Assembly: GCA_905182985.1 (NCBI GenBank)
Contig: CAJJDN010000023.1
Location: 376,598-440,597, forward strand
Length of the DNA: 64,000 nt
Reading direction: 5' to 3'
Source: Paramecium sonneborni
Taxonomy: Eukaryota > Ciliophora > Oligohymenophorea > Peniculida > Parameciidae
The position numbers and the translations under genes are program-made. Below, piece by piece: positions 37,039-47,904 of this stretch. Each line of letters starts with the position of its first letter. The stretch's first letter is position 1. Below the pieces are notes generated by a model. The model did not search any database and was not told the origin of the DNA. It was given only the letters and a program-made list of their open reading frames with translations.

Positions 37039-37541
37039 ATGGCCAAACAAATTCATCAATCAAAATTATATCTTTAATAAATGCCAGGTTTAACATTAGC
37101 AAAGATGTGTATATTAATGCTAAAAATATATTAAGTCTTCATTATAAATCCAAACTAAAAAATCGAACAATAAAATTAAATGATTTTGCAACTTATTAAA
37201 ATCAAAGAAATATATTTAAACATCTAGAAACTAAAATTATACAATAAAACAATAATGATTTTATAGCATTAGCAACTAAAGCATTAAATCATTAGCATGT
37301 TCAGATGCAAAATAAAAAGTTTAACTTAATTTATTTTTATTAAATCATAATTTATAATTTAATAAATTTATTTATTATATTTTAAAAAAACATTAGAATT
37401 GATATTTGGGTTAAAATCCTTATATGTATTTTTGCAGGAGGAATATTATATTTTATAAATAAAAAATATTACAAATCAAAGTAAGTATATTTAGCATTTT
37501 TATATCTGAATTTTTTTATATATAAACATTTTCAATTATGA
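37039..37541 (+). CDS. Small protein with C-terminal membrane segment
   Basis: ATG at 37039 opens MAKQIHQSKLYLQQMPGLTL; a 29-nt intron then joins HYKSKLKNRTIKLNDFATY, NIFKHLETKIIQQNNNDFI and ALATKALNHQHVQMQN. Near the C-terminus IDIWVKILICIFAGGILYF is a clear membrane helix followed by a basic end NKKYYKSK. An A/T-rich stretch between (about 78 nt, multiple of three, GTT...TAG) may be a longer intron or coding. The tail-anchored layout suggests a membrane-anchored small protein; family unrecognised. Splicing is inferred from frame only. Confidence 0.45.
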
Positions 37542-38918
37542 GATATAATTTTCATTTCACGATAAAAGAAAATTTTTAATTTTAATTTTAATCATTTAGA
37601 AATCTAAACTATTTTTTGGAGTATCTATAAAGCTCAGCACTGAATTTAAAAATTTTAATTTTATTTATTTTCTATATTTATTCTGTCTTTGATTATTTCT
37701 TATTATAATATTTGATTTTTCTATACAAACAAGTTACTCTAAGTTTAATTGTCAATTCAAAATAAATTTTTAAATCAGCTTTAATAATATTGATAATTAA
37801 AAATAATTAATAATAGATAAATGATTCGGCTAGTAAATGAATAAATTATTTATGAAATATAGAATAATTAATAAAAAAGATATGAAAATCATAATTTAGT
37901 AATTCCTTGTACTCCACTTCAACAAAACTACAATAGTCAATTATTTAAAATTAAACATTCTTCTACAACTCTGCAATAATTGAGGCACCAGAATAAATCA
38001 TACCAGATTAGATTAAATTATTATAAAACAATGGAGACTCTTTACAATATTAAATGAAATGGATTATTCCTACAAATGGTATATATCCTTCAACTCCTTC
38101 AGGTGAGAATCCTTTATTTAATGGTTCATCCTTACTAGTTCTTTCCTTCTCTGTAAATTTCTTTAGATGGTCTCTATAAATTTCTTTAGATGGAGATACT
38201 TAACAACCAGTTAATAAATAAAGATAAATTTAGTAATATTGAAAATGTTTTCAATTTATTATTTAAATTTATAATATTTATTATTGATGATATTAAAATA
38301 AATTTAAAAAGTAAAAATTAATTAAATCAACATTAATTTCAAATAAAGGGTAAGATTTATTAAGGTGATCCAGTCTCATCAGTTTCTTCATAATTTTCAG
38401 ATTTTCAATTAAGTTATGGTTTGTAACTAAAAATGTTATACATTTTCATTCTTCGGATAGAGTCAAGACTTGATTGAAGTGTAAACCAACAAAAAAAGTT
38501 TAATTTTTAATATAAGGTTCAGATCTTTTTAATTTATTGAACTTATTTATTTGTTATCATGAATCTATGAATTACACCAAATCCATCTAATTGCTATTTC
38601 AGTTTCTGTAACTGTATCTATAGGATTGCTTATAAAAAGTGTTTTAAGTTTGATATTCTAACTTAAATAATGCAATAATTTTTTGTTTGAATAGTAGAAT
38701 ATTAAGAAATTATTAGAATATCATTAAATGTTAAGTCTATTAGATTCCACTTCTCCATTTGTTACCTAACATATAAATTATGATCACAATAATATAAAAG
38801 ATAGGATTAGTATTAAATGTAGAGTAATACATGATTTTTAATATATTTTTTGTTAAGAAGTGTTAACATTTAATTAAACAAGGAAATCTTTTAATTTAAA
38901 AATATAATTATAAATATA
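37542..38918. other. 1.4-kb stretch without a supported gene
   Basis: One protein-like segment (AIIEAPEQIIPDQIKLLQNN ... MKWIIPTNGIYPSTPSGENP, about 37,977-38,240, plus strand) has no joinable start and may be a gene remnant. It contains the 23-bp tandem duplication listed separately. Confidence 0.4.
38148..38193 (+). repeat. 23-bp tandem duplication, intron-like
   Basis: Two adjacent 23-bp units, 38148-38170 and 38171-38193, differ at one base (G/A). The first contains GTAAATTTCTTTAG, an intron-like GTA...TAG string; in the second the GT is mutated to AT. Confidence 0.85.
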
Positions 38919-39267
38919 ATGGCACAATAATCATAAGCAGTAGCATATGCAGCACTTCTCTTAGCAGCTTCAAATACTCCATTAACAGTTGATAATGTAG
39001 AAAAATTGACAAAAAAAGTATTGAAATATTTGAAATGATTTACAGGCAGGTGTAAATGTTCCAAAATAATTGGCAGCCGCATTTGTTAAAGCTTTCGAGG
39101 GTAAAGACATTATGAGTTTACTCTCTGTTGGAGGAGGATCAAGCTCAGCACCAGCTGCTTAAACAACTTAAGCTGCTGCTAAACCAGCTGAAGCTCCTAA
39201 AGCTGTTGAAAAACCAAAAGACCCAGAGCCTGAAGAAGATGTTGATATGGGAGGTTTGTTTGATTGA
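38919..39267 (+). CDS. RPLP1: 60S acidic ribosomal protein P1
   Basis: 106 aa after one 28-nt intron; animal P1 is about 114. The N-domain MAQQSQAVAYAALLLAASNT is followed by PLTVDNVEKLTKKAGVNVP, AFVKAFEGKDIMSLLSVGGG, an Ala/Pro-rich hinge (SSSAPAAQTTQAAAKPAEA), and an acidic end PEPEEDVDMGGLFD. The last residues GGLFD match the conserved GFGLFD end of P proteins. It forms the ribosomal stalk with P2 and P0 and recruits elongation factors. The intron lies after KLTKK, as a phase-0 break. Confidence 0.95.
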
Positions 39268-39442
39268 AATCAATTACAATAGTACATTCATAATATATTT
39301 TAACTTTGCATTAAATATTGCGAATTCTTTATTTATTATATTCTCCTTTTATAGAATATATATTTCTTTTGATATATTTCTAATGGATTCTTCTTCTTAT
39401 TTTTATTTAATTAGATGTTTTTAATACTTTTAATATTTAAAT

Positions 39443-40012
39443 TCATTATTGTTCAGTTTTTGTTTTTTTTCTTGTCTTTTCTGAATATTCAATAGCTTGA
39501 TATAATAATTTTTATCTCTCTAACAATCTCTATAACTCTTTTTTCTTTTCTTCATACTCCAACTTCTTACTATCTAATAATTAATTTGGCTAAAATAACA
39601 TTTATTATTATCTTACTATCCCAGAATCTTATCCTTCAGCATCAACCAATAAATTCCATAATTCAGTCATAAATGGTAAAGTATTTTTTTCAAAATATCC
39701 CATTATTTGAATACTCAAAACTTTTGGATCAGGTCCTCTAATATCCTCGCTCTATTGTTCTAAGTAATTAATTATTTATCTCTAAACTACTTCATCTTCT
39801 ATTCCAATATATTGAATCATTTTTTTTTCAATCCAGGGTTTTATCACTGATAAATCAATCTAATTAATATAATAATACTTCTCTACATTTTTCATATTAA
39901 GTTTTCGATTAAACACTTCTGGCCATTATTTATTCATTATAAGTTTACGCTCTTTATCACCAAAACGAGAATCCTAATCTGTTGAAGTACCTTTAAAAAA
40001 GTTTCCAGCCAT
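39443..40012 (-). CDS. PWI-domain splicing protein, SRRM1/SRm160-like, short form
   Basis: 189 aa, no intron. It opens MAGNFFKGTSTDQDSRFGDK, nearly the same as the SRRM1 start, then KLNMKNVEKYYYINQIDLSV and the PWI motif IKPWIEKKMIQYIGIEDEVV, followed by VLSIQIMGYFEKNTLPFMTE and LWNLLVDAEGQDSGI. The C-terminus is coiled coil (KKLEYEEKKKELQRLLERQK). PWI domains bind nucleic acid in splicing complexes. The long Arg/Ser-rich tail of animal SRRM1 is absent: TGA follows KTKTEQQ. The gene is convergent with RPLP1, 175 bp apart. Confidence 0.88.
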
Positions 40013-40905
40013 ATAAATTCTTATAATAATTTATTTAACTTTACTAATTAAAATGCTAAGGATAATTAAAAAAGTTATTACTATTTCAATCTTATTTCAT
40101 TTGAATATTAATACCATATCTTCACTTTTCAAATTATTGCTTTACAGTTTAATTTCTATGAGTTCAAAATGATTACATTAATTTTTATTCATATTTCGAA
40201 TTTTTATAAATAAATACATTTTATTCTATTTTATGTAATTATATTAAAATCAAGTTAATAATTTAAGACTTTCTCTTATCATATACAATCTAAAAATATA
40301 AAAATAAAGCCAAAAAAAAGAATCTTAAGATTTTAATAAATTGAGAATATAAGGCCTTTTAAATAATACCAAAAGCTTTTTATATTTTTGAGTTTAATTT
40401 AAAAAACATGAAAATGATCACTAAAAATATTAAAATGAATTGAAATAAGAATTATAACATTTATTACCCAAAAAATTGATGAAATTTAAAATTCTCAAGT
40501 TAAAACTAAGTAGAGGAGGAGCACTCCAGAAGATTAAAGTATAATCTATTTGAAAGGATTAGTCCAAGAGCATAGTTTAGATAAATTTTAAGAAATTTAA
40601 TTTCTTTTAATAAATCAGAATTAACTTGGAGTTATTAAATTTTGTACTTTTAATAAAATATTAAATGCAAGTAGTGTATCTTTTCCTAAAATAGATTGAT
40701 GGATGACAATGATAAATAGGTATTTTAATACAATAATAAAGTTTATTTAAAAATAAAACTAATAACTTTGAATCATTAAAAAATAAATTTTTTGATGAAT
40801 GATAAAAATGAATCATAAAATATTAAAAAAAATAGTTTTATATATTGGTAATGAGATTCTAAGTAATTGTTATTTATAAATATTTAATTATATTATTCAT
40901 TTGAT
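40013..40905. other. Spacer with possible gene fragment
   Basis: A TGA-free plus-strand frame of about 85 codons ending at ~40703 (ITQKIDEIQNSQVKTKQRRS, then SIIYLKGLVQEHSLDKFQEI) looks protein-like but has no ATG in frame. A second ORF begins MDDNDKQVFQYNNK near 40711. Neither is supported. Confidence 0.35.
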
Positions 40906-41193
40906 ATGTCTTTATCTCTCTATTTCTTAATAATTGTATCATTATTTTTATTGTTTGGAGTATGTAAACTATGCTTTTTTAAAAATTAAGGAAATAAAAG
41001 AGATTAGTTTGGAAGTCTATAGGAGAGGATGAAGAAAAAAATAATTTTTGGTTATGCTGAATTAATGCAGACAGTGAGTCATGAGGATTTATAAATTTTA
41101 CATTAGACATATGAAAACACAATAAAAAATGCTTAGAGTATATAAATTTAAGGAGTGAGAGTTGAAGGTTATAAAGAAGCAGTAAAAAAGTGA
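40906..41193 (+). CDS. Small membrane-anchored or secreted protein, 95 aa
   Basis: MSLSLYFLIIVSLFLLFGVC is a signal anchor or signal peptide, followed by KLCFFKNQGNKRDQFGS, then ERMKKKIIFGYAELMQTVSH and a helical C-terminus EDLQILHQTYENTIKNAQSI ending KEAVKK. No intron, no family recognised. The distinct hydrophobic N-terminus followed by charged helix supports a real gene. Confidence 0.5.
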
Positions 41194-41272
41194 TATTTGT
41201 AGATGATTTAGAATAGTAATCAACTGAATAAACAAATTTAATTTGAATTTAAAAATAAACATATAAAAATAA

Positions 41273-42873
41273 TCAAGCATCAAAGGTCTTTTCATCAGGA
41301 GTTTTAAAACCATATTATTCATGAATTCCTTAAAATTATTCTTTTTATTTTTATTCAAGAAAGTCTTCAACTTTTTGATTTTTTTTCCATTTTAACCAGA
41401 TGGAGAGTAATGAATAAACAAATCCAGAGACCCATAATCTGAGTTCAAAAAATAAACTTGAATGAAACTTTTTATTGAACTTTTAAGATTCAAGAATATC
41501 ATTAAATTATTAAGTACCTTATTATGCATATCTTGCCATAATATTGATTCTATTAACAAGACTTCCACATCTTTTATTAACAGACCTAACAAGATTCATA
41601 TTTCTATTAACAAAGATTAAATCTTTAGGAAATAAATCAGTTTATTTCATCATTTCTCTAATTTCTTCTTTCATTTTTAATTATAATTTCATAACATCTT
41701 CTTTAGTAACTTAATGACAATGAACAGGTTATTTCATTTGATATGGTTTCATTAATTACATTGAAGCAAACATCTCTTCATTATTGATTCCCCATTTTTA
41801 AACAATATTTTTAAGTTTTGTAAAATCTTATAAAAATATTGAAGTCCAAAATTCTGAATAATCTAATCTAAATTAGTTTTCTAATTTAATGCATAATCCA
41901 AAATCTAATAATACAACTTCATATTATTTATTATTTCCAGGTTTAGGTCTAATAAATACATTACCTGGATGTGGATCACAATGTACAAAACCAGAAATAA
42001 AAATTTATTCAGCAAAAGTACTTATAACAGTATCCATAATTTATTTAGTATTAAAGCCTAGTTTTTTAATTTCATCTTGATGTGATATTTTAATTCCATC
42101 AATCCATTCAGAAACTAATATTCTTTATGTATTTAGTTCTTCATAATATTTAGGAATATGAACATCTTTTCTTCCAATTATTTATAATGCTCTTCTACTA
42201 ATTTCTGCATTCTCATATTCAATTCTAAAATCAATTTCTTTTTATAAATTAGATTGAATTGATTCTTAAAATTATAATATTGGCATATCAAATGCAAACT
42301 ATAATACTGCACAAATTAAATGATGCATAAGCATATCACTACCAAATTGTTTCTTAATGTTTGGTTTCTATACTTTTACAGCAACAACATCTCCATTCTT
42401 TAATTTCGCTTTGTGAACCTAAGCTATACTAGCAGATGCAATAGGAATTTCATCAAATTCATCAAAAATCTCATCTATTCTTTTTCCTGTTTCTTCTTAG
42501 AAAATATTTTTAACACGATCAAAACTAACTGCTTTTGCTTTATCTTATAATAAACTCATCCATTTAAAATAAGGTGGAGGTAATAAATGTTCAGAAGCTG
42601 CTATACCTTAACCAAATTTAACATATAATCCATCATTTCTCATACAAGTTTCGTAGATATCCTTTGCCACTGTTTCATGTACATCATTTGCATTCTCAGC
42701 ATTGAATCTAATTTTATATTGATAAAGAATATTCAATCCACATCGAATAGTATTTGCATTTCTTCTAATTATTTTACTAAATTATTAACTTAAAACTAAT
42801 ACCTTTCATTATATTCATCATAACCAAATGCCATTAATCCCAATCCAAAAGTGTATTTTAAGAATTTTCTCAT
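41273..42873 (-). CDS. ADCK/UbiB-family atypical kinase (ABC1 family)
   Basis: 524 aa after one 26-nt intron. The N-terminus MRKFLKYTFGLGLMAFGYDE may target mitochondria. Family motifs: GLYVKFGQGIAASEHLLPPP (the KxGQ motif of UbiB kinases), FDEIPIASASIAQVHKAKLK (Ala-rich loop in place of a Gly loop), DVVAVKVQKPNI (ATP Lys), EIDFRIEYENAEI, ILVSEWIDGIKI, GFVHCDPHPGNVFIRP (catalytic loop), VVLLDFGLC (DFG). Known members (Coq8, ADCK1-5) act in mitochondrial lipid and coenzyme Q biology as ATPases or kinases. The layout with LLPPPYFKWM is nearest ADCK1/ADCK5; subgroup is inference. Confidence 0.92.
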
Positions 42874-44510
42874 TATTAAAGGTTTTATTTTATTAAACTT
42901 TAATTATGGTACTTCTTATATAACCAAATACAGTATTAATCAGACTTTTTAGATAAGACTCTTCTAAAATCCAAAATTTAATTTCTATGATCAATTAAAA
43001 TCATTAAATCATTTTAATAAATATCAATCATTCTACATTTTTACTTTATATCATTTATAATTTATGCTATACAAAAATATGCTTAACAAAAGTTTTAATA
43101 AATTATTGAAGAATTCTCAATTTATCTAATTAATAAAGTAACTTTTCATTACAATCTTTTTTTTCATAATAAAAACTCTAATTTGATATTAATTCTTTTT
43201 ATAATCTTTTTAGGTATTATTTGAGAAAAAAATATCTTCCTAAAATATTTTATCATTAGGATCATTATTTTTGAACTTTATAAATAAAATATTTTTGTTA
43301 TTTAATTCAGTTTCTATTTATATTTATTGCTTTTTGTTAAAACAATTTCAAAAATAATTTTAATATTCTTTCATACTTTGTTCTAGTATTTTGAATCTTT
43401 TATTATTTTATACTATAATTTTGGAAAGATTAAAATTTATACTAATAAAGCTATTTATGGTTAGATAATCATTAGTTGAATCACTCTTAGATAAAATAAA
43501 ATGGTTTTATAGAGTTATAATTTTTATAATTTTAGAATAAAATGCTATTAATTTTAATGATATATTTTATAAAAAAAAATTTTTAGTAAGCAAAATAAAG
43601 ACAAAGTGTTAGCTATACTTTTTAATAGATTAAAAAAACTTAATACTTTACGTCTTAAAATTTTTGGACGTTTTATTTAATGTAAAATGAATACTTTTAG
43701 GTATTAGATTTTCAACATTAAAATTAATATTTAAATTAAATTTAAATCATTCATGAAAAGGAGAATAATGATTTGGAATTAATCTAAGTAATTTCTATTT
43801 TATGTAAATTTTAAAGCCGAAATAAAATGTTGAAGAAATGATATCTGATTCTTCTATGAATTTTCTTTAATTTAAGTTATTAAATAAATCTATAAATTTA
43901 GATACTTATTAATCTATTTAGTTTCTACTTTAAAATAAAAGTTATCTAGAGATTTAGATTGTATTTCTAATTTAGATAATAAGTATGACATTAGAATTTC
44001 TGATAATTTAAAAAAAAAAGTCATCGATAGGATTAGAATTAGCTCATATTTGCCAATTAATATAGATTAGTATAATCAATAATAATTAAATTAATATCTC
44101 TTTATTGTTATTTATGAAATTGTGTGTTTAAAAATTAAATTATTAAAATTATAATCTCAAATTTTAAAGGAATTCTTAATGTAAATAATCGATTTAAACA
44201 TAATAAAGTTGATAAATCAATTATATTCTTGATTTTATATTTGAGAATATATAATTAGGTAAGGTTAAATTCATTTGCAAGAATAAAACAGTATAATTTG
44301 TTTAAAAATAGATACTTACCTATTTTTAGCTATCATTGATATTGTTTAATATTAAAAATTCTAAATTATGAAAGTTAATCTAACGATGGAAATATTCTCT
44401 TTTAATATTTTTGGATGCTTAAAGGATATGAATAAATAATATGGGTTTGTGATTAATACTTATTTTTTTCTTTTATTTTCAAAAAATATATTAAAAGATT
44501 TTCATTAACT
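42874..44510. other. 1.6-kb stretch without a supported gene
   Basis: Two overlapping plus-strand frames at about 43,830-44,215 stay open (NVEEMISDSSMNFLQFKLLN in one), but no start and splice set gives a convincing protein. Remainder is A/T-rich with frequent TGA. Confidence 0.4.
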
Positions 44511-45390
44511 ATGGTAAATTTGATTATGATTATTCCTTTAGCCAAAAGCTCCAAAGACATCTAAAGCTAAGAAAGTTTAAAAGAAAGTAGCAGATAGAAA
44601 GAAGAATCCACTCTTTGTTAGAGATGCTAAAAACTTCAGAATTGGAAATGATGTCCAACCAAAGCGTGATTTATCAAGATATGTCAGATGGCCTCGTTAT
44701 ATTCTTTTACATAGATAAAAAAAGATTTTATTGCAAAGAATCAAAGTACCAGCAGCTATTCATTAATTCAGCAAAACACTCGACAAGAATCAAAGTAAAT
44801 TGTAAATTTTAATTTAAGGCTCAAAGGTCTTTGCTCTTTTGAAAAAATATGCACCTGAAACTTAAACAGAAAAGAAATAAAGATTAGTCAAAGCTGCTGA
44901 ATCAAAGGCTTAAAATTAAAAGACAGATAGTAAGAAAGTGACTGTCCTTAAATTCGGATTGAATCATATTACAACATTAGTTGAAACTAAAAAAGCTAAA
45001 TTAGTTTTGATTGCTTATGATGTTGATCCAATTGAATTAGTAGTATGGCTTCCACAATTGTGCAGACGTCAAGAAGTCCCATTTGCCTTTGTTAAAAGTA
45101 TTTAAATATATTTATAATATAGATAAGGCTAGATTAGGTGCTTTGGTTCATTAAAAAACAGCTACTTGTGTTGCTTTAACAGATGTAAGAAAGGAAGATT
45201 AAGCTGAATTTGATAACTTAGTATAAAATAAAATTAATAAAAGGCTCGTGATTTAAGATAACATTACAATGAAAACCATGAATTATTGAGAACTATTGGA
45301 GGTGGATAAGTAGGAATCAAATCAAGACATTAATAAGAGGCTTTGAAGAAGGCTTTGGAATTGGAAGAACTTAAGAAGACAAGTTAATGA
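44511..45390 (+). CDS. RPL7A: 60S ribosomal protein eL8 (L7a)
   Basis: 259 aa after four introns (28, 24, 25, 23 nt); human L7a is 266. The start codon is alone in exon 1, followed at once by a 28-nt intron. Sequence landmarks: [59 protein letters not shown], the kink-turn RNA-binding L7Ae core [67 protein letters not shown], and the end [20 protein letters not shown]. Component of the large ribosomal subunit. Each intron is confirmed by exact continuity of the protein. Confidence 0.97.
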
Positions 45391-45935
45391 TACAGTATAT
45401 CAACATATAATAAACAATATTGAAAATTTTTTAAATGTTTCAGTCCTAAATCATCATTCATTCTTTATTATTCCAAAATCAAAGTGATCTTCAGCAAAAT
45501 CATCAAATCTACTTTCTTTAAAAAAATCAACTGGAATTATAAGTTATTCCTATTTAATACACTTTTATATATAATCAGACATCAAAAATGTCTTGTCATA
45601 CTCTGAAAAAAAGTGCTCTTCTGTTTTTACCTTTTAAATTTTTGAATTTACAAAACCACCCATAAATATATTTTTGAAATTCAAAGACACTATTTTAGCA
45701 ACGTTTTTTTACATTAAAAATATTTATATTATCAATACAATAAATTTCTTATACAATAATTTAAATATATATATATAACTTCAATTTACACAAAAATTTA
45801 AAATCCTTATGATTCATATTTACAAAAAAAGATTTAATACTATTTAGTAAAACACTTTTATATCAAGCAATTCAAACTTAATTTTTCAAATTATTGTTTC
45901 TGTTTTAATAAATAACTCTTAACATTAAATTTAAG
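45391..45935. other. Spacer, nothing recognised
   Basis: About 545 bp, A/T rich. Confidence 0.5.
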
Positions 45936-47408
45936 ATGTAAATAACTACAATTAATGAAAATTCTTTGAACAAGATTAGAGAATTTTTAAATGATAAAAA
46001 ATAGCTTGATAAAAGTGAATCTAATAAAATTCTCATATAAGATGAATCCTAAGAAGATAAAACAAATTAATTACAATTCAAAATTCTGAAAAAAAATAAA
46101 CAAATAACTCAAATGAAGGAGGAAATGATTGAGTTATAAGATAAATGGTAGGAAGATCGAAAGGTTTGGTTAAATGAATAGAGAGATCTTGAAAGAAAAT
46201 GTGAATTTTATAGAGAAAATGTGTATGAATATTAATTGATTTAGACATGCTGAAAGATAAAACAATTAGAAACTTTAAATATAAATAGATAAATTAACAT
46301 CTATGTTAAATGAAAAAACTAAAATCAAATTGCAATATAATGGAAATAATACTTTAGAAAAAGTAAGTGGTTAATTAAATGAGGAAATTGATACTTTTAA
46401 AAAAGAAACAGGAACTTTGAAATCATAAATAGTTTTATTAGAAAATAAAATAATCTCATAAGAAGAAATAATTTCAAAATAATAGAAGAGAATATAAAAA
46501 TTGAAAAAGTAGTTGAATTATTAATTGTAATAATAATTGGAAGAACAAATTGTAGATGTAAATAGATAAAAAAAGAAAAGTACAGATATTAGAGAAAAAG
46601 TCAGTGAATTAGAATCTAAGTTAAAAATATTAAGTTTAGAAAATGATAGAATCAAAAAAGAGAATCGACAATTACTATAAGAAAATGATTAATATAGAAT
46701 GAAAAATGAGAAATCAAGTAGGCTAATGCCATAAATAGAAGATTCTAAGTAATAAATAAAAATGATATTTTTAGTAAAAGATTAGAATAAGAGATTGCAG
46801 ATTATCAATAGTAATTTGAAAAAATGAGTAAGTAAATAAAAGAACTTAGTAGTTAATGTGTTAATGAATAATAATAGTCAATTTTAAATAATGAGGAATT
46901 AAAAAAGATGAGTTCAGAAATAAAAAATTTAGAAGAAGAATTAAATGAAAAAGTACGACTACTACATATTGAATAAAGATCAAATACATATTTAAAAGAA
47001 GAGGCAGAAAAATACAAAACTTAATTTGATAGACTAACAAATTAGCAACATTAATTAACAGACGCTTAAAATAAAGATATGGATATTTTGGAATCTAAAA
47101 TTGAAAAAATCACAAAAGAATTATTGAAATTAAGAGAAGAAAATAGTATTCTGAAATCATAGTTATAGAATCATAAAAAAGAACAAGGTTAATATCTTGA
47201 TATGATTGATCAGTTATAAAAATAAAACAGAGACTTAAAGGGTAAGAATAAAATTTTAGTTTAATAACATGATGATTTGGATGCTAGAATTAATTAATTA
47301 GCTTAAATAAAACAATAAAGATCTTATAAGACTAGAATCTATGATACAAATAAAAATATAAAATAGACACGATTTGAGAAATCTGATAGCAGTTCATTTT
47401 CTGACTGA
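45936..47408 (+). CDS. Long coiled-coil protein, 474 aa
   Basis: Two introns (22 and 26 nt) restore one frame. From residue ~15 nearly the whole protein is heptad-rich coiled coil: MKEEMIELQDKWQEDRKVWL, ERKCEFYRENVHAERQNNQK, QIVLLENKIISQEEIISKQQ, REKVSELESKLKILSLENDR, IKNLEEELNEKVRLLHIEQ, KIEKITKELLKLREENSILK. The C-terminal 45 residues are basic and end TRFEKSDSSSFSD. No globular domain. Likely a cytoskeletal, basal-body or scaffold component. Many Gln residues are TAA/TAG. Confidence 0.75.
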
Positions 47409-47904
47409 TATTATAGTTAATTAAAGTTAGGATTATGTATAGAGATTTTTTTAATAAAATAAATAAAATCTATGATATTCTATAAAATTAGATTTGATAG
47501 ATATTATATAAATTAATTGTTTATCGAGGATTTTACTCTAAATCTTAAGCAATATCCATCTATTTTAATTGAATATTTTTTAGCAGGCTCTGTTATTATA
47601 ATATTTTATGTAATTTGCATTAATTCTTAAACCAAAAGATCCAAATTCTACATATAGATTAACTTCAAATTTTCAAATTTTAAGAGAAATTATTAAGTCT
47701 TCTTAAGAAATTAGATATAATTTTTTTTTCTAAAGATTGAAAATAAGTAATTCCAAGAACTAACATTTTTTGTCATAGAATTTTAATGAAATTCTGTTAT
47801 AGTATTTTTTTGAGTAACCTATTTATATTTTTGTATATCTTTCTACTCTTTTGAATTCAAGATTAATTTATAACAAATTAAAAAATTTAAATTATTCAAC
47901 AAAC
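47409..47904. other. Spacer, nothing recognised
   Basis: About 500 bp between two convergent genes. Confidence 0.5.

Noticed and set aside
39128..39424. Gln/Leu-rich plus-strand ORF
   Set aside because: Frame-shifted reading of the RPLP1 Ala-rich hinge plus 3' flank; the true frame ends GGLFD.
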